The notes beneath the pieces were generated by a model. The model saw only the letters and a list, made by a program, of their open reading frames with translations. It was not told where the DNA came from and did no database searches. The translations under genes were made by a program, and so were the position numbers. A stretch of 55,123 nucleotides of DNA from an uncultured Erysipelotrichaceae bacterium (GTDB lineage Bacteria > Bacillota_I > Bacilli_A > Erysipelotrichales > Coprobacillaceae), in NCBI GenBank assembly GCA_910588075.1, contig CAJUOS010000003.1:1-55123 (forward strand). Reading direction: 5' to 3'. Every line of letters begins with the position of its first letter. Position 1 is the stretch's first letter. Shown here one piece after another: positions 41,678 through 49,650 of the stretch.

Positions 41678-42428
41678 TAACAATCACCTCACTTGAATGT
41701 AATACTGGTCCTTCAACACATATTCTTTTATAGGGTTTCGTTTTTACTTGACAAGAACATCCCATACATGCTCCAAAACCACATCCCATACGTGCTTCAA
41801 AAGATAAATAACCATTATCAGGATATGATAATACAAGAGCATCTAACATTTTTTCTGGTCCACATGTATAATATTTATCAAACTCCATTTGCTTTTCTTT
41901 TAAGACATCAATAACTGTTCCTTTTGTTCCCATAGTTCCATCCATAGTTGCTATATATGTTGAACATATTTCTTCAAATTCTTCTTTATAAAAAACATCT
42001 TTTTGACTATTAAAACCTAAAACAGCAGTTACCTCTATCCCTTTTTGAATTAAGTCTTTAGCTAATTTATACATTGGAGGAACACCCAATCCACCTCCAA
42101 TAACAACTGCTTTTTGACAATCTAAATCAATAAAACCATTTCCTAAACCTATTAAACAATCCAATTGATCATTAATTTGTTTTTGAGATAAAATCTTTGT
42201 TCCTTCTCCAACAACTTTAAAAATAATTTTAATATGATTTTTATCATAATCACAGATACTCATAGGTCTTCTTAAATAAGGTTGTAAAGCATCATTAATT
42301 TTAATATTAATAAATTGCCCTGCTGCTTGAATAAAAGAAGCTCCTTCTCCTTCTAATACCATTTCATATACATCTTTAACAAGTTCTCTCTTTGAAATAA
42401 TTGTCATTATTCCCTGATAATTTTTCAT
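41670..42428 (-). CDS. pyrK: Dihydroorotate dehydrogenase B, electron-transfer subunit
   Basis: PyrK carries FAD and a 2Fe-2S cluster and links PyrD to NAD. The 252-aa protein has the FAD-binding RRPMSICDYD, the NAD-binding VIGGGLGVPPMYKLAK, and the C-terminal cluster segment with cysteines in MGCGFGACMGCSCQVK and the fourth in YKRICVEGPV. It begins 5 bases after pyrC and overlaps pyrD. Together with pyrD it makes the NAD-dependent heterotetramer typical of Gram-positives. Confidence 0.96.
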   Translation of the reverse strand: MKNYQGIMTIISKRELVKDVYEMVLEGEGASFIQAAGQFINIKINDALQPYLRRPMSICDYDKNHIKIIFKVVGEGTKILSQKQINDQLDCLIGLGNGFIDLDCQKAVVIGGGLGVPPMYKLAKDLIQKGIEVTAVLGFNSQKDVFYKEEFEEICSTYIATMDGTMGTKGTVIDVLKEKQMEFDKYYTCGPEKMLDALVLSYPDNGYLSFEARMGCGFGACMGCSCQVKTKPYKRICVEGPVLHSSEVIVNG

Positions 42429-42433
42429 TAATT

Positions 42434-43705
42434 CTATTCCTCCATTTCAATATATTGACCATTCAATATATTTGCCTTTATTTTACCATAACATTTTACC
42501 CCTAAAAATGGTGTATTGATTGATTTTGATCGATTTATATTTTCATTAATTTCAAACTGATTATCTAAATCAAATATACAAAGATTAGCAATATTTCCTT
42601 CCTCAATAGAAGCATCTAAATTTAAAACTTGAGCTGGTCCTATTGTCAAAGCATCTAATATCGTTTCTAATGAAACAAGTTGTGCTTTGACTAAATATGT
42701 ATACAACAATGGAAAAGCATATTGAATCCCAATAATACCAAAAGGTGCTTGTTGAATAGGTTTAGCCTTTTCTTCTTTTGAATGTGGAGCATGATCAGTT
42801 GCAATAACAGTAACAATATGTTCATTTAAACCTTGAATTAAAGCTTGATGATCTTCTTTTGAACGGAGTGGTGGATTCATCTTATAATGAGGATGACAAT
42901 CTTTAATATTATCCTCTGTCAAAATAAGATGATGAGGTGCAACCTCTCCTGAAACACATAAATTTTCTTTTTGAGCTTCTTTTAATAATTGAATTGTTTC
43001 TTGAGTAGAAATATGACAGACATGATATCTATTATGATATTTTCTAACAATATCTAAATCTCTTGCAACTTGCTTATATTCTGAAGCACTATTAATACCA
43101 ACTAAATGATGTTCTTTAGCATAACGTCCATCATGAATACAACCACCATGCAATTCACTTTCATCTTCACAATGAGCTACAATAATAGAATCAATTTGTT
43201 TTGCTAATTTCATTGCACTATCCATTATCTGTTGACTTTGTACTCCTTTTCCATCATCAGAAAAACCTAAAACAATATCATTTTGAATAAGATTTTCCAT
43301 ATCAACTAAACTTTGTCCTTTTAAGTCCTTTGTGATGGCACTATAAGTATAAATATTAACATAACCATCCTTTTCTACTCTTTTTTGGAAATCTTCTATT
43401 GTATCTTGATTATCCATACATGGGTTAGTATTTGCCATAGCTACAATTGTTCCATAACCACCATATAAAGCAGCTAGACTTCCTGTTGCTATGGTTTCCT
43501 TATATTCATAACCTGGTTCTCTTAAATGGGTATGAATATCAATAAAGTTATGAGAAACAAGCATTCCATGAAGTTCAATATGAGGATATGAACTTTCTAA
43601 ATCTTTTTGAATTTTTTGAATATAACCATTTTCAACTAAAATATCTGTTTCTTCAAAACAATGATTTCTGTATAATCTAGCATTTTTTAACAAATAATTA
43701 TTCAT
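42434..43705 (-). CDS. pyrC: Dihydroorotase
   Basis: Zinc amidohydrolase closing carbamoyl-aspartate to dihydroorotate. The 423-aa class I enzyme has the metal-binding DIHTHLREPGYEYKE (His58, His60), HCEDES, HIST, and VTVIATDHAPHSKEEK with the catalytic Asp. TNPCMDNQDTI is also characteristic. It is first in pyrC-pyrK-pyrD, behind a good promoter. The other de novo UMP genes (pyrB, carAB, pyrE, pyrF) are not in this window. Confidence 0.96.
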   Translation of the reverse strand: MNNYLLKNARLYRNHCFEETDILVENGYIQKIQKDLESSYPHIELHGMLVSHNFIDIHTHLREPGYEYKETIATGSLAALYGGYGTIVAMANTNPCMDNQDTIEDFQKRVEKDGYVNIYTYSAITKDLKGQSLVDMENLIQNDIVLGFSDDGKGVQSQQIMDSAMKLAKQIDSIIVAHCEDESELHGGCIHDGRYAKEHHLVGINSASEYKQVARDLDIVRKYHNRYHVCHISTQETIQLLKEAQKENLCVSGEVAPHHLILTEDNIKDCHPHYKMNPPLRSKEDHQALIQGLNEHIVTVIATDHAPHSKEEKAKPIQQAPFGIIGIQYAFPLLYTYLVKAQLVSLETILDALTIGPAQVLNLDASIEEGNIANLCIFDLDNQFEINENINRSKSINTPFLGVKCYGKIKANILNGQYIEMEE

Positions 43706-43742
43706 TTGTTTCCTCCTATTATAATATCTTTCTATTGTTCAT

Positions 43743-43771
43743 ATCATAACATCACTCTATAATTTTGACAA
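43743..43771 (-). promoter_or_regulatory. Sigma-A promoter of pyrC-pyrK-pyrD
   Basis: Minus strand: TTGTCA at 43771-43766, 17 bases, TATGAT at 43748-43743 with TGT in front (extended -10). The leader to pyrC is only about 30 bases, too short for a PyrR attenuator. Confidence 0.82.
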
Positions 43772-43802
43772 TTTATTTATCAAGTTTAAAGAAATAAATC
43801 AA

Positions 43803-43836
43803 TAAAATAGATAGCAATACAATACTCTTGCTATCT
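43803..43836 (-). terminator. Terminator after coaD
   Basis: Stem AGATAGCAA/TTGCTATCT (43809-43836) with a 10-base loop, then ATTTTATT on the minus strand. The coaD stop lies in the stem. Confidence 0.82.
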
Positions 43837-44325
43837 CTTTTTTAAATTTATTTTCTTTTGTAAAGCTTTTTCAACAACATCTGGAACTAAACCAGTAACA
43901 CTATGATGATGTGATACAATTTCTTTTACTGTTGATGAAGAAATAAAAGAATGGCTTGGTCTTGTCATCAAGAAAACCATATCAATACTATCATCTAAAT
44001 ATTGATTAGAAGAAGCCAATTGTAACTCATATTCAAAATCCATTGTTGCACGTAGTCCTCTTACCAAAACACTTGCTCCTACTTTTGAAGCATATTCGAC
44101 TGCTAAATCATCACTTGAATCTATTGTTACATTATCAAATGGTTGTGTAACTTCTTTTAAAAGTTCTATTCTTTCATCTAATGTAAACATTGTTTTTTTA
44201 TTAGGATTTGTAAAAATGGTTACATAAAGATGATCATACAAACGACTTGCTCTTTCTATAATATCTATATGTCCACATGTAACAGGATCAAAAGTTCCAG
44301 CATAAACTGCTATATTTTTCTTCAT
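43831..44325 (-). CDS. coaD: Phosphopantetheine adenylyltransferase
   Basis: CoaD makes dephospho-CoA from 4'-phosphopantetheine and ATP. The 164-aa protein has the nucleotidyltransferase motif YAGTFDPVTCGHIDII (the TxGH-type site), LVRGLRATMDFEYELQLA and the C-terminal SSSTVKEIVSHH. It follows rsmD by 3 bases. rsmD-coaD pairing is widespread. Confidence 0.97.
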   Translation of the reverse strand: MKKNIAVYAGTFDPVTCGHIDIIERASRLYDHLYVTIFTNPNKKTMFTLDERIELLKEVTQPFDNVTIDSSDDLAVEYASKVGASVLVRGLRATMDFEYELQLASSNQYLDDSIDMVFLMTRPSHSFISSSTVKEIVSHHHSVTGLVPDVVEKALQKKINLKKR

Positions 44326-44328
44326 AGA

Positions 44329-44880
44329 TTACCCCTCATATCTTAATATTTGTAATGTTGTTATCCCATAACTCTGTTTCTTTTTTAATACTAATGATGT
44401 TGGAATATCAAAAACTTCCTCATTCAAATCTTCAACAACTATTAAACAATTATCATTCAACATTTGATGATTTAATAAAAACTCAAGTATTTTTTGAGTT
44501 ACCTTTAATCCATAAGGAGGATCAAGTAAAACCAAATCAAACGAAAGATTTTCATCACTAAACTTCTGTAAAGCTTTTTGATAATCCAATTTATATACAA
44601 ATACTTGACTTTCAATATTTAATGAACAAATATTCTCTTTAATTGTTTGAAAGGCTTTATATTGTTTATCTACACTATATAATTGATCCATTCCTCTACT
44701 AATAGCTTCAATACCTAAACCACCACTACCACCAAACAAATCTAAGCATACTCCTCCATCAAAATATGGACCTATCATATTAAATAGATTTTCTTTATTT
44801 TTATCTGTTGTTGGTCGTGTTAATTTAGAGCCAACTGACTTTAATTGTCTACTTCTTAGTTTTCCAGCAATTACTCTCAT
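44329..44880 (-). CDS. rsmD: 16S rRNA (guanine-966-N2)-methyltransferase RsmD
   Basis: RsmD methylates G966 of 16S rRNA. The 183-aa protein starts MRVIAGKLRSRQLK, has the SAM site CLDLFGGSGGLGIEAISRG and the catalytic motif VLLDPPYG. The start at 44880 follows GGGGAT and the ylbF stop; an in-frame ATG at 44937 would overlap ylbF by more than 50 bases. Confidence 0.95.
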   Translation of the reverse strand: MRVIAGKLRSRQLKSVGSKLTRPTTDKNKENLFNMIGPYFDGGVCLDLFGGSGGLGIEAISRGMDQLYSVDKQYKAFQTIKENICSLNIESQVFVYKLDYQKALQKFSDENLSFDLVLLDPPYGLKVTQKILEFLLNHQMLNDNCLIVVEDLNEEVFDIPTSLVLKKKQSYGITTLQILRYEG

Positions 44881-44881
44881 T

Positions 44882-45232
44882 TTATCCCCATTTCCATTGA
44901 TTTGTATAAATATCCTCACTGATACCTTCAAAAACAATTTTTGTTACTTCATCTAATAATTCATTTAATTGATAATAACTTTGATAATAAGCTTGTATTT
45001 GTGGATGATTCATTAATTCTTTTTTCACTTCTTTTAATTTTTGTTTCGTTTCATCAATACAAACATATTTTGTATATTCTTTCATTCTCAAATAATCATC
45101 TTGAAGTATTTGATGTTTAGACAGTAAAGGAAATAATTCTTCACTATGCAATAATTTTTCATTTTTTTGATATTGTTTAAATATTTCATCATCAGTAATA
45201 ACTTCAATTAATTCATCTATTTCTTTATACAT
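44882..45232 (-). CDS. ylbF: YlbF/YmcA family regulator (RicF-like)
   Basis: In Bacillus YlbF (RicF) joins YmcA and YaaT in a complex that directs RNase Y and speeds the Spo0A phosphorelay. The 116-aa protein is almost all helical and charged, with the family segment HSEELFPLLSKHQILQDDYL. It lies upstream of rsmD-coaD as in Bacillus. ymcA and yaaT are not in the window. GGAG lies 5 bases before the ATG. Confidence 0.88.
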   Translation of the reverse strand: MYKEIDELIEVITDDEIFKQYQKNEKLLHSEELFPLLSKHQILQDDYLRMKEYTKYVCIDETKQKLKEVKKELMNHPQIQAYYQSYYQLNELLDEVTKIVFEGISEDIYTNQWKWG

Positions 45233-45240
45233 AATTTCTC

Positions 45241-45423
45241 CTATAACAACATATCTAGCATTTGTAAAAGTGTTCCTACACGTTCAATCCTATCAGCAAA
45301 TGTTAATTTATTTTCTAATTTATATTGTTGTAATAATGTAGGATATTCCTGTGGATATCTAGACAAAATAAGATACCATTTAGGATGTAATCGCATATAC
45401 ATTCTAATATCCTGATCAATCAT
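45241..45423 (-). CDS. ylbE: YlbE-like protein
   Basis: Small conserved protein of unknown function. The 60-aa product contains QDIRMYMRLHPKWYLILSRYP, the hallmark of the YlbE family, then a short helical C-terminus. I place the start at 45423 (or the adjacent ATG at 45426), overlapping ylbD by 8-11 bases. A longer in-frame start at 45474 would run further into ylbD and lacks a ribosome site. The gene order ylbD-ylbE-ylbF supports the call. Confidence 0.82.
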   Translation of the reverse strand: MIDQDIRMYMRLHPKWYLILSRYPQEYPTLLQQYKLENKLTFADRIERVGTLLQMLDMLL

Positions 45424-45724
45424 CATACCACTGTTTTTGTTGTTGAGGAGATGCTTCTTTTCCAACAAAACCACTCATTAAATCAAGAATCTTTTGTATA
45501 CCATCAAAACTTCTTGATAAAGCATCTAAGTCTACATTTTTAACAATATCTAAAATTCCACTTAAATCAACATTATTCTTTCTATATGGTTCCCACATTT
45601 TATCATCTTCACCATATAAAACATAAAATTCATAAAGTTGTTGCCACGTATAACGTCCCTTAACCACTTCTTCCCTAATAGATGGTATAGAACGTACAAA
45701 CGTCTTAAAATTATCAATTTCCAT
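45416..45724 (-). CDS. ylbD: YlbD-like protein (putative coat protein family)
   Basis: YlbD of Bacillus is annotated as a putative spore coat protein. The 102-aa product begins with EIDNFKTFVRSIPSIREEVVKGRYTWQQLYEFYVLYG spread over residues 2-40, has a central charged stretch, and a Gln-rich tail (SPQQQKQWYDD), typical of the family. The start at 45724 has GGGTGA about 5 bases upstream; 45736 is the alternative. It lies 20-32 bases after ftsW. Confidence 0.82.
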   Translation of the reverse strand: MEIDNFKTFVRSIPSIREEVVKGRYTWQQLYEFYVLYGEDDKMWEPYRKNNVDLSGILDIVKNVDLDALSRSFDGIQKILDLMSGFVGKEASPQQQKQWYDD

Positions 45725-45755
45725 ATTCTCACCCATATTAGAATATGCCCAATTT

Positions 45756-46970
45756 CTAAATTTGTTCTTTTAAACTATCACGATTATATTTTGAAATAAT
45801 AGATTGTGCTATTCCAATCGCAATCATTGCAGCCCATGTTGAAGAACCACCAGAAGAAATAAGTAATAATGGAACTCCTGTCATAGGAATCAAACCAGAA
45901 ACACCACCTACATTAATAATTAAATGAGTAAAGAAATATATTCCTACCCCATATAATATAAGTTTACTTTTTGTATTTTTAATTCTTAAACCATAATAGA
46001 ACATCTTATAAATAATAATACAATAAGGAATTAAGAAAACTAAAAAACCAACCATTCCTAATTCTTCATAAATAATAGAAACAATAAAATCATTATGAGA
46101 TTCAGGTATGTATCCATATTTTTGACGTGAAGCACCAAATCCTCTTCCCAATAATCCCCCAGAACTAAAAGCAATTAAAGCATTTACTAATTGCCAACCA
46201 CTATTTATAGGATCATTTAAAGGATTTAACCATGTATATATTCTTCCCAATTGATGTGGTTTCAAAATCACTGTGGCACTAAAAATCACCACAACAACCC
46301 CTATAACAAGTAAAATTAAAGCTAATGTTTTAAATTTTTTATAATATGGACGTGGTGTAATAAAGAACATCATCATACATAAAAAAGCTAGAATTAATGC
46401 ACTTCCTAAATCCTTTTGCACAAATCCACCCACAATAAATACACAAATAATAGCTATAACAGGTCTTACAATACAATATATAAATTTCTTTTGTTGGAGT
46501 CTTTCTTTATATTTACGAGATAAGTTTCTAGGAATTTCACATAATTCCTCTAATTCTCCAAAATGATATGATAAAAATAAAATCATAATCACTTTCATAA
46601 ATTCTGCTGGCTGTAAAGTGAATAAACTTCCAAATCTAATCCATGCATGAGAACCTTTAACACCCTTAAATGCCAAACAAAAAATCATAAAAGCTAAACC
46701 AATACCATATATAATCCATGTTGAAGAACCATCAATCCAACTCTTTTTAAAACATCGAGTTAAAAAGATCATAAACCCATAACCAGTCAATACATAAACT
46801 GCTTGTTTAATCATATTGATAGTTGCATATGCTGCTCCTTCAGTTGCTGTTTGTCCAACTGATGCACTTCCTATCATAACAATACCATAGATTGTTAAAA
46901 TAATAACACAAGCATAAACCGTTTTATCAACACCTTTTCTTCTAAATATTCTCTTTAATAAATCAATCAT
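45756..46970 (-). CDS. ftsW: FtsW/RodA/SpoVE family lipid II polymerase
   Basis: SEDS-family glycosyltransferase polymerising lipid II at the division site or side wall. The 404-aa protein has about ten membrane helices. It carries LQPAEFMKVIMILFLSYHFGELEEL (with the catalytic-type Asp/Glu region), FVQKDLGSALILAFLCMMMFF, GWQLVNALIAFSSGGLLGRGFGASRQKYGYIPESHNDFI across the large loop, and GLIPMTGVPLLLISSGGSS. The loop signature with GFGASRQKYGYIPESHNDF favours FtsW over RodA, but a single homologue may do both jobs. It overlaps yktA by 4 bases (ATGA). Confidence 0.93.
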   Translation of the reverse strand: MIDLLKRIFRRKGVDKTVYACVIILTIYGIVMIGSASVGQTATEGAAYATINMIKQAVYVLTGYGFMIFLTRCFKKSWIDGSSTWIIYGIGLAFMIFCLAFKGVKGSHAWIRFGSLFTLQPAEFMKVIMILFLSYHFGELEELCEIPRNLSRKYKERLQQKKFIYCIVRPVIAIICVFIVGGFVQKDLGSALILAFLCMMMFFITPRPYYKKFKTLALILLVIGVVVVIFSATVILKPHQLGRIYTWLNPLNDPINSGWQLVNALIAFSSGGLLGRGFGASRQKYGYIPESHNDFIVSIIYEELGMVGFLVFLIPYCIIIYKMFYYGLRIKNTKSKLILYGVGIYFFTHLIINVGGVSGLIPMTGVPLLLISSGGSSTWAAMIAIGIAQSIISKYNRDSLKEQI

Positions 46971-47227
46971 TTTATTTCAATCCAATCATGATTTTTAGCT
47001 TCTTGAAAAACTTTATAAATAGAATAATGAGACACTTTTTCAAATGCTTGATCTAATTTTTTTTGTTCACTTTTAGAATCAACAATTTCAATAAAACGAT
47101 GGTAGACTTTCATAAATTCATCTTTTGAAATTCCACCCTCATATGCTTGTTCAACCGCATTATATAAAGACATAACATCAATAATTTCTTCTGTTGTCCA
47201 ATCAAAGTCTAATGGATAATCGTACAT
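46967..47227 (-). CDS. yktA: UPF0223 family protein (YktA-like)
   Basis: Conserved protein of unknown function, restricted to Firmicutes. The 86-aa product begins YDYPLDFDWTTEEIIDVMSLYNAVEQAYEGG across residues 2-32, exactly the UPF0223 pattern, with SKSEQKKLDQAFEKVSHYSIYKV following. It is all helical and acidic. It is the first gene of yktA-ftsW-ylbDEF-rsmD-coaD and has an AAGGAG site. Confidence 0.9.
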   Translation of the reverse strand: MYDYPLDFDWTTEEIIDVMSLYNAVEQAYEGGISKDEFMKVYHRFIEIVDSKSEQKKLDQAFEKVSHYSIYKVFQEAKNHDWIEIK

Positions 47228-47250
47228 TTACATCACTCCTTGTTTTACAT

Positions 47251-47256
47251 ATTATA
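47251..47256 (-). promoter_or_regulatory. Putative -10 box of yktA-ftsW operon
   Basis: Minus strand TATAAT preceded by ATG, 24 bases before the yktA ATG. The -35 region is weak. The divergent plus-strand gene starts about 95 bases away, and no spore-type promoter could be assigned to it. Confidence 0.5.
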
Positions 47257-47349
47257 CATGAAATAAATTAAAAATAAAATATGAACTAGGTAGAAACCCT
47301 AACAATTTTGTAAAACAAGAATAGATTAAAGTGAAAGGAGGGAAAAACA

Positions 47350-47568
47350 ATGAACTCTTGCTATAACTATGGAGGATGTGGATGTAACAACTATATGCCT
47401 ACATTCGGATTCAATCCATTTGGATGCGGTGGATGTGGATGCCAATCATTCCAATTATCTGGTGGATGTGGTGGAAACTTCGGAATGGGTAGTGGATGCA
47501 CTTGGTTTGCTATCGTCTTAGTTGTCTTCTTATTACTCATCATCTGCGGATGTACTAAAATTTGTTAA
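47350..47568 (+). CDS. Gly/Cys-rich single-helix mini-protein (YjcZ-like architecture)
   Basis: Function unknown. The 72-aa product has 11 cysteines and many glycines in residues 1-50 (patterns GGCGC, CGGCGC, GGCGG), then one strongly hydrophobic helix (about 51-65, TWFAIVLVVFLLLIICG) and a CxxxxC end. This resembles the small YjcZ/sporulation proteins of Bacillus, which have a glycine-rich head and an F-A-x-I-V-x-x-V-F-x-L-L-I-I helix; the match is architectural only. AAAGGAGG lies 9 bases before the ATG and a strong terminator follows, so it is a real, independent gene. Its GGA/TGC-heavy composition differs from its neighbours. Confidence 0.85.
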   Translation: MNSCYNYGGCGCNNYMPTFGFNPFGCGGCGCQSFQLSGGCGGNFGMGSGCTWFAIVLVVFLLLIICGCTKIC

Positions 47569-47573
47569 TGACT

Positions 47574-47607
47574 AAAAATATGCTAGAAATCTAGCATATT
47601 TTTTATT
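47574..47607 (+). terminator. Terminator after the Gly/Cys mini-protein
   Basis: A perfect 12-bp stem AAATATGCTAGA/TCTAGCATATTT with a 2-base loop (47576-47601), then TTTTTATTTT. One of the clearest terminators of the window. Confidence 0.92.
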
Positions 47608-47610
47608 TTA

Positions 47611-47619
47611 TGATATAAT
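47611..47619 (+). promoter_or_regulatory. Extended -10 promoter of def
   Basis: Plus strand TGATATAAT, a perfect extended -10, 20 bases before the def ATG. The preceding terminator occupies the -35 region, so there is no separate -35 hexamer. Confidence 0.62.
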
Positions 47620-47639
47620 ATTCACTGAGGTGAAGACAG

Positions 47640-48209
47640 ATGTTATTAATGAAAGATATTATAGATGATCATGACAAAAGAATAAGAGACATATCACTAC
47701 CTGTTGAAATGCCTTTATCAAAAGAAGATGAACAACTCCTATTAGATATGCACGAATTTTTAGTCAATTCACAAGATGAAGATATATCAAAAAAATACCA
47801 TTTAAGACCAGCTGTAGGTATTGCTGCTGTTCAACTTGGTATTATGAAAAGAATGTGTGCTATTCATGTATTAGATTTTGATAATGAAGGAAATATAAAA
47901 AAAGTAAATGATTATGCTTTAGTTAATCCTAAAATCATTTCTTATACTGAGAAAAAAGCATATTTAAAAGATGGTGAAGGATGTTTAAGTGTTAATGAAG
48001 AAAGAGATGGTTTTGTACCTAGATATGCTAAAGTCACTGTTAAAGGCTATGATGTTTTAACTCATAGTGATGTAACAATTGTTGCAAGAGGTTTTTTATC
48101 TATTTGTTTACAACATGAATTAGATCATTTTGATGGTAAACTTTTCTATGACCATATCAATAAAGAATTTCCAAAAGCACCTATTCCAAATGCAATGATT
48201 ATAGAATAA
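47640..48209 (+). CDS. def: Peptide deformylase
   Basis: Metalloenzyme removing the formyl group from nascent proteins. The 189-aa type II enzyme has motif 1 GIAAVQLG (60-67), motif 2 EGCLSV with metal ligand Cys115, and motif 3 QHELDH with His159, Glu160 and His163. GAGGTGA lies 6 bases before the first ATG; a second ATG three codons in is possible. The type II insertion (DNEGNIKKVNDYAL) is present, as in other Firmicutes. Confidence 0.96.
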   Translation: MLLMKDIIDDHDKRIRDISLPVEMPLSKEDEQLLLDMHEFLVNSQDEDISKKYHLRPAVGIAAVQLGIMKRMCAIHVLDFDNEGNIKKVNDYALVNPKIISYTEKKAYLKDGEGCLSVNEERDGFVPRYAKVTVKGYDVLTHSDVTIVARGFLSICLQHELDHFDGKLFYDHINKEFPKAPIPNAMIIE

Positions 48210-48280
48210 AAAAGGTATAGCAATATGAATATTCCCCTTTCACTATGTTAAGGAACGAATTCATTATTGAATACCTTTTT
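48207..48280. terminator. Long imperfect hairpin between def and metY
   Basis: The convergent gap holds an inverted repeat. A 10-bp arm AAAAAGGTAT pairs with ATACCTTTTT at the far side, then CAATA/TATTG, TGAAT/ATTCA and TTCC/GGAA pair inward around a 16-base loop, with small bulges. It is flanked by A- and T-runs, so it can act as a bidirectional terminator for def and metY. It is longer and less regular than the other terminators here. Confidence 0.7.
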
Positions 48281-48283
48281 CTT

Positions 48284-49561
48284 TTATTTTATCTTTGAAA
48301 AAGCTTGTTTTAAATCAGCAATCAAATCTTCAACATTTTCCAATCCTACTGAAATACGAATTGTCCCTTGTTGTACTCCCCCTGCTAATCTTTCTTCTTC
48401 ACTCATTTGAGCATGTGTTGTTGATGCTGGATGTGTTAATAAACTTCTTGAATCTGCAAAATTAGTAACATGTGTAAATAATTGAATATTATTGATAACT
48501 GTTTTACCTGCTTCTAATCCTCCTTTTACTCCAAAAGTAAACAAACCACCAAATCCCTTTGGAAAATATTTTTGACAAAGTGAATAAGAATCATGATTTT
48601 TTAGTTCTGCATAACTTACCCATTCAACATCTTCACATTCATTTAAAAATTGAGCAATTTTTCTAGAGTTTTCAACATGTTTATCCATACGTAATGATAA
48701 AGTTTCTAACCCTAATAATGTCATATAAGCATTAAATGGTGACATACATCCACCTAAATCTCTTAATGTTTTTGCTACTGCTTTTGTACAAAATGCTGCT
48801 TCATTTAAATCTGCATAAACAATATCATGATATGCTTTATCAGGCTTTGTAAATAATGGATATCGTTCATTATGCCAATCAAACTTTCCACTATCAACAA
48901 TAATTCCTCCCATAACATTTCCATGTCCTGCAATATATTTAGTAGTTGAATAAACAACTAAATCTGCACCATGTTCGATAGGTCTAAATAAATATGATGT
49001 TGGTGTCGTATTATCTACAACAAATAAAATTTTATATTTTTTACATAAGGCACTAATAGCAGCAAAATCTAACATATCTCCATTAGGATTACCTACTGAT
49101 TCTACAAAAATTAATTTTGTTTTATCATTAATTAAAGCTTCCATAGTTTCTAAATCTCTAGGATCAACAAAATGTGATACAAACCCCATTCCTCTCATTG
49201 TCCCAGATAAAGAACCAATAGTTCCACCATATAAATTATTTGCAGCAATAATTTCATCACCACTTTCACATACAGTCATGATAAGTCCCATAATCGCTGC
49301 AGTTCCTGAAGAAAAAGCAACAGCACCTACTCCATTATCTAATGCAGCCATGCGTTGTTGTAAAACATCTACAGTTGGATTAGACAAACGTGAATAAAAA
49401 TATCCACCTTCTTCTAACGCAAAAATATTTTTTGCTTGATCTGCATCATCAAAAGTAAATGCATTAGATAGATATAAAGGAACTCCTGTTGCTTTTGTTG
49501 CTGAATCAGGTTTTTGCCCTGCATGTATTTGTAATGTTTCAAATTGATATTGTTTTGACAT
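48284..49561 (-). CDS. metY: O-acetylhomoserine sulfhydrylase (MetY-type)
   Basis: PLP enzyme forming homocysteine from O-acetylhomoserine and sulfide; close relatives are cystathionine gamma-synthase and methionine gamma-lyase. The 425-aa protein opens with the family pattern FETLQIHAGQKPD, has YFYSRLSNPT, FSSGTAAI, and the PLP lysine Lys208 in YSTTKYIAGHGNVMGG. The long insertion around HDIVYADLNEAAFCTKA and the length above 420 aa favour MetY over the shorter gamma-synthase. AAGGAGG precedes the ATG. The spacer upstream is about 90 bases and holds no SAM or T-box riboswitch. Confidence 0.92.
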   Translation of the reverse strand: MSKQYQFETLQIHAGQKPDSATKATGVPLYLSNAFTFDDADQAKNIFALEEGGYFYSRLSNPTVDVLQQRMAALDNGVGAVAFSSGTAAIMGLIMTVCESGDEIIAANNLYGGTIGSLSGTMRGMGFVSHFVDPRDLETMEALINDKTKLIFVESVGNPNGDMLDFAAISALCKKYKILFVVDNTTPTSYLFRPIEHGADLVVYSTTKYIAGHGNVMGGIIVDSGKFDWHNERYPLFTKPDKAYHDIVYADLNEAAFCTKAVAKTLRDLGGCMSPFNAYMTLLGLETLSLRMDKHVENSRKIAQFLNECEDVEWVSYAELKNHDSYSLCQKYFPKGFGGLFTFGVKGGLEAGKTVINNIQLFTHVTNFADSRSLLTHPASTTHAQMSEEERLAGGVQQGTIRISVGLENVEDLIADLKQAFSKIK

Positions 49562-49605
49562 TTTTTATCCTCCTTTTATTTTTTATATTCTATCATATCT
49601 TAAAA

Positions 49606-49631
49606 TTAAAAAAAAGAGTTCAAACTCTTTT
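49606..49631 (-). terminator. Terminator after the flavodoxin-like gene
   Basis: Stem AAAAGAGTT/AACTCTTTT with a 2-base loop (49612-49631), followed by U-rich sequence on the minus strand. It lies 20 bases after the stop of the 141-aa gene and before metY. Confidence 0.85.
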
Positions 49632-49650
49632 CATTTTCATATATTAATAT

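Noticed and set aside
49562..49650. Possible SAM or T-box riboswitch before metY
   Set aside because: The spacer is about 90 bases, AT-rich, and largely filled by the upstream gene's terminator. No conserved riboswitch core is visible.
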